This document shows, piece after piece, positions 14,554-15,592 of a DNA stretch of 15,592 bases (within the stretch, counting starts at the first letter, position 1; every line of letters begins with the position of its first letter). The stretch comes from an uncultured Lachnospiraceae bacterium (GTDB taxonomy: Bacteria; Bacillota; Clostridia; Lachnospirales; Lachnospiraceae): the NCBI GenBank assembly GCA_900553355.1, contig USDK01000061.1, positions 1 to 15,592 on the forward strand, written 5' to 3'. The position numbers were made by a program, and so were the translations under genes. The notes beneath the pieces are model-generated. The model had not been told where the DNA came from. It did not search any database and saw nothing but the letters and a program-made list of their open reading frames with translations.

Positions 14554-15592
14554 TACCCTGTACCCTTATGTATCACATCTTTTCCATATTTTCCCTTCAG
14601 CTCTTTCATGGCATTTCTCAGTTTTTCCTTTTTCCTGCGTTTTTCTTCCGGCTCTATTTCCAGATCAAAAATACTGAGCTGTTCCGGTTCGCTTTCCTCG
14701 GAAAGTTTGGAGCTTCGGATTCCCAGAAGCCGGATAGGCTGATGGTTCCAGAGCTCCAGAAAAAGTCCCGCTGCCTCTGTATAAATATCCTCTGCCCGAT
14801 TTGTAGGTTTTGGCAGCTGCCGCTGGTGGGAGACATTTTCGAAGGTATGATAGCGGATCTCCACACTGATCATGCCGGCCTTCTGCCCCGCCTTTTTCAG
14901 CCGCCGCGCCACGCTGCCGGCAAGCTCTTTTAAGACTTCTCTTGCCTCTTCTTCCGTGACAGCATCTCTTGGAAGGGTAACCGAATTTCCAATTCCCTTG
15001 GCCTCCGCCGGTTCTGACATGACCCGGTCATCTCCGATGCCGTTGGCAAATTCCCAGAGCCTCCGTCCCTGACTTTTCAGGTGTAGTTCCAGAATCGCAG
15101 GGTCTGTCTGCGCCAGATCGCCGATCGTATAGATTTCCAGTTTTTTCAAGGTTTCAGTACTGGATTTTCCGGCCATATACAGCTCTCTTACAGGGAGCGG
15201 CCACATTTTCACCTGGATCTCCTCCGGGAAAAGCGTGTGTACCTTGTCCGGCTTTTCAAAATCCGACGCCATCTTTGCAAGTAACTTGTTGCTGGATATT
15301 CCCACATTGACCGTAAACCCGAAGCGGCGCTTTACTTCATTTTTCAGCTCCAGTGCCCCCTCCACCGGAGACGAAAATCCAGACGCAGCTTCCGTAAAGT
15401 CCATGTAGCATTCATCCACACTGACCTGTTCGATCTCTTCAGAATAAGTCCGCAAAAATTCCATCAATGCCTGGCTGTACCGCCGATACATCTTGTGATC
15501 CGGTGGTTCCATATGAAGATTCGGGCATTTCCGCAGCGCGCTCGCCACAGGTTCCCCTGTCACGATCCCGTACTTTTTTGCAGGGATAGATT
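14550..15592 (-). CDS. dinB: DinB-type Y-family DNA polymerase (Pol IV), 5' end cut by window
   Basis: Error-prone translesion polymerase of the Y family; about 347 residues are visible and the frame runs open off the right edge, so the N-terminal 50-60 residues with the first palm aspartate are missing. The visible start is IPAKKYGIVTGEPVASALRK, the normal finger region. SVDECYMDFT holds the catalytic Asp-Glu pair, and VNVGISSNKLLAKMASDFEK is the conserved palm segment. A helix-hairpin-helix thumb (TLKKLEIYTIGDLAQ) and a little-finger domain with SVTLPRD follow. EQLSIFDLE near the C-terminus fits the sliding-clamp binding motif. The first GTG at 15563 is internal, not the start. The gene stop lies in the promoter of the next gene downstream. 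UV/SOS control cannot be judged because the promoter is outside the window. Confidence 0.95.
   Translation of the reverse strand, partial: SIPAKKYGIVTGEPVASALRKCPNLHMEPPDHKMYRRYSQALMEFLRTYSEEIEQVSVDECYMDFTEAASGFSSPVEGALELKNEVKRRFGFTVNVGISSNKLLAKMASDFEKPDKVHTLFPEEIQVKMWPLPVRELYMAGKSSTETLKKLEIYTIGDLAQTDPAILELHLKSQGRRLWEFANGIGDDRVMSEPAEAKGIGNSVTLPRDAVTEEEAREVLKELAGSVARRLKKAGQKAGMISVEIRYHTFENVSHQRQLPKPTNRAEDIYTEAAGLFLELWNHQPIRLLGIRSSKLSEESEPEQLSIFDLEIEPEEKRRKKEKLRNAMKELKGKYGKDVIHKGTGY

Overview
The window reads as a chromosomal segment of a Gram-positive Clostridia, most likely a gut Lachnospiraceae. Supporting signs are the moderate GC, strong AGGAGG-type ribosome sites, the gene order murE-priA-def-fmt-zinc peptidase-rsmB-rlmN, a MurE with the DNPR motif typical of meso-diaminopimelate-adding enzymes, and lipoproteins with short Gram-positive signal peptides. 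The species cannot be named from this sequence. Almost every gene lies on the minus strand; only pepT is on the plus strand.

Positions 1-8296 (transcribed right to left) hold a compact housekeeping run: murE (peptidoglycan precursor), priA (replication restart), def and fmt (removal and addition of the formyl group on initiator Met), a YugP-type membrane zinc peptidase, rsmB (16S rRNA m5C) and rlmN (23S rRNA/tRNA m2A; its 3' end is cut by the window edge). Genes overlap or are spaced by a few bases, except for 64 bases after priA (a perfect 7-bp hairpin) and 102 bases before the peptidase gene (a possible internal promoter). murE and pepT diverge from a short region in which two promoters overlap.

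Positions 8404-9618 hold pepT (tripeptidase T). It converges on the next cluster so closely that one TTAA supplies both stop codons. A perfect 16-bp inverted repeat sits at this junction, inside the last codons of the minus-strand gene.

Positions 9615-13383 are the accessory part and the most interesting region. In transcription order it has a small lipocalin-like lipoprotein, a second lipoprotein, an unlisted 46-residue basic small protein, a 622-residue ECF-type sigma factor with a C-terminal membrane segment and large exported region, and a small membrane-anchored OB-fold-like protein. The last domain of the sigma factor resembles the small lipoprotein. The sigma gene has its own near-consensus promoter and a GTG start. 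I read this as a candidate cell-envelope sensing module built around a membrane-tethered sigma factor; that role is inference.

Positions 13543-15592 hold a YitT-family membrane protein and the C-terminal part of a DinB-type Y-family DNA polymerase. The yitT promoter has a TTGACA box that contains the dinB stop codon. No tRNA, rRNA, CRISPR array, transposase or recognisable riboswitch was seen, and no gene-free stretch exceeds 300 bases.
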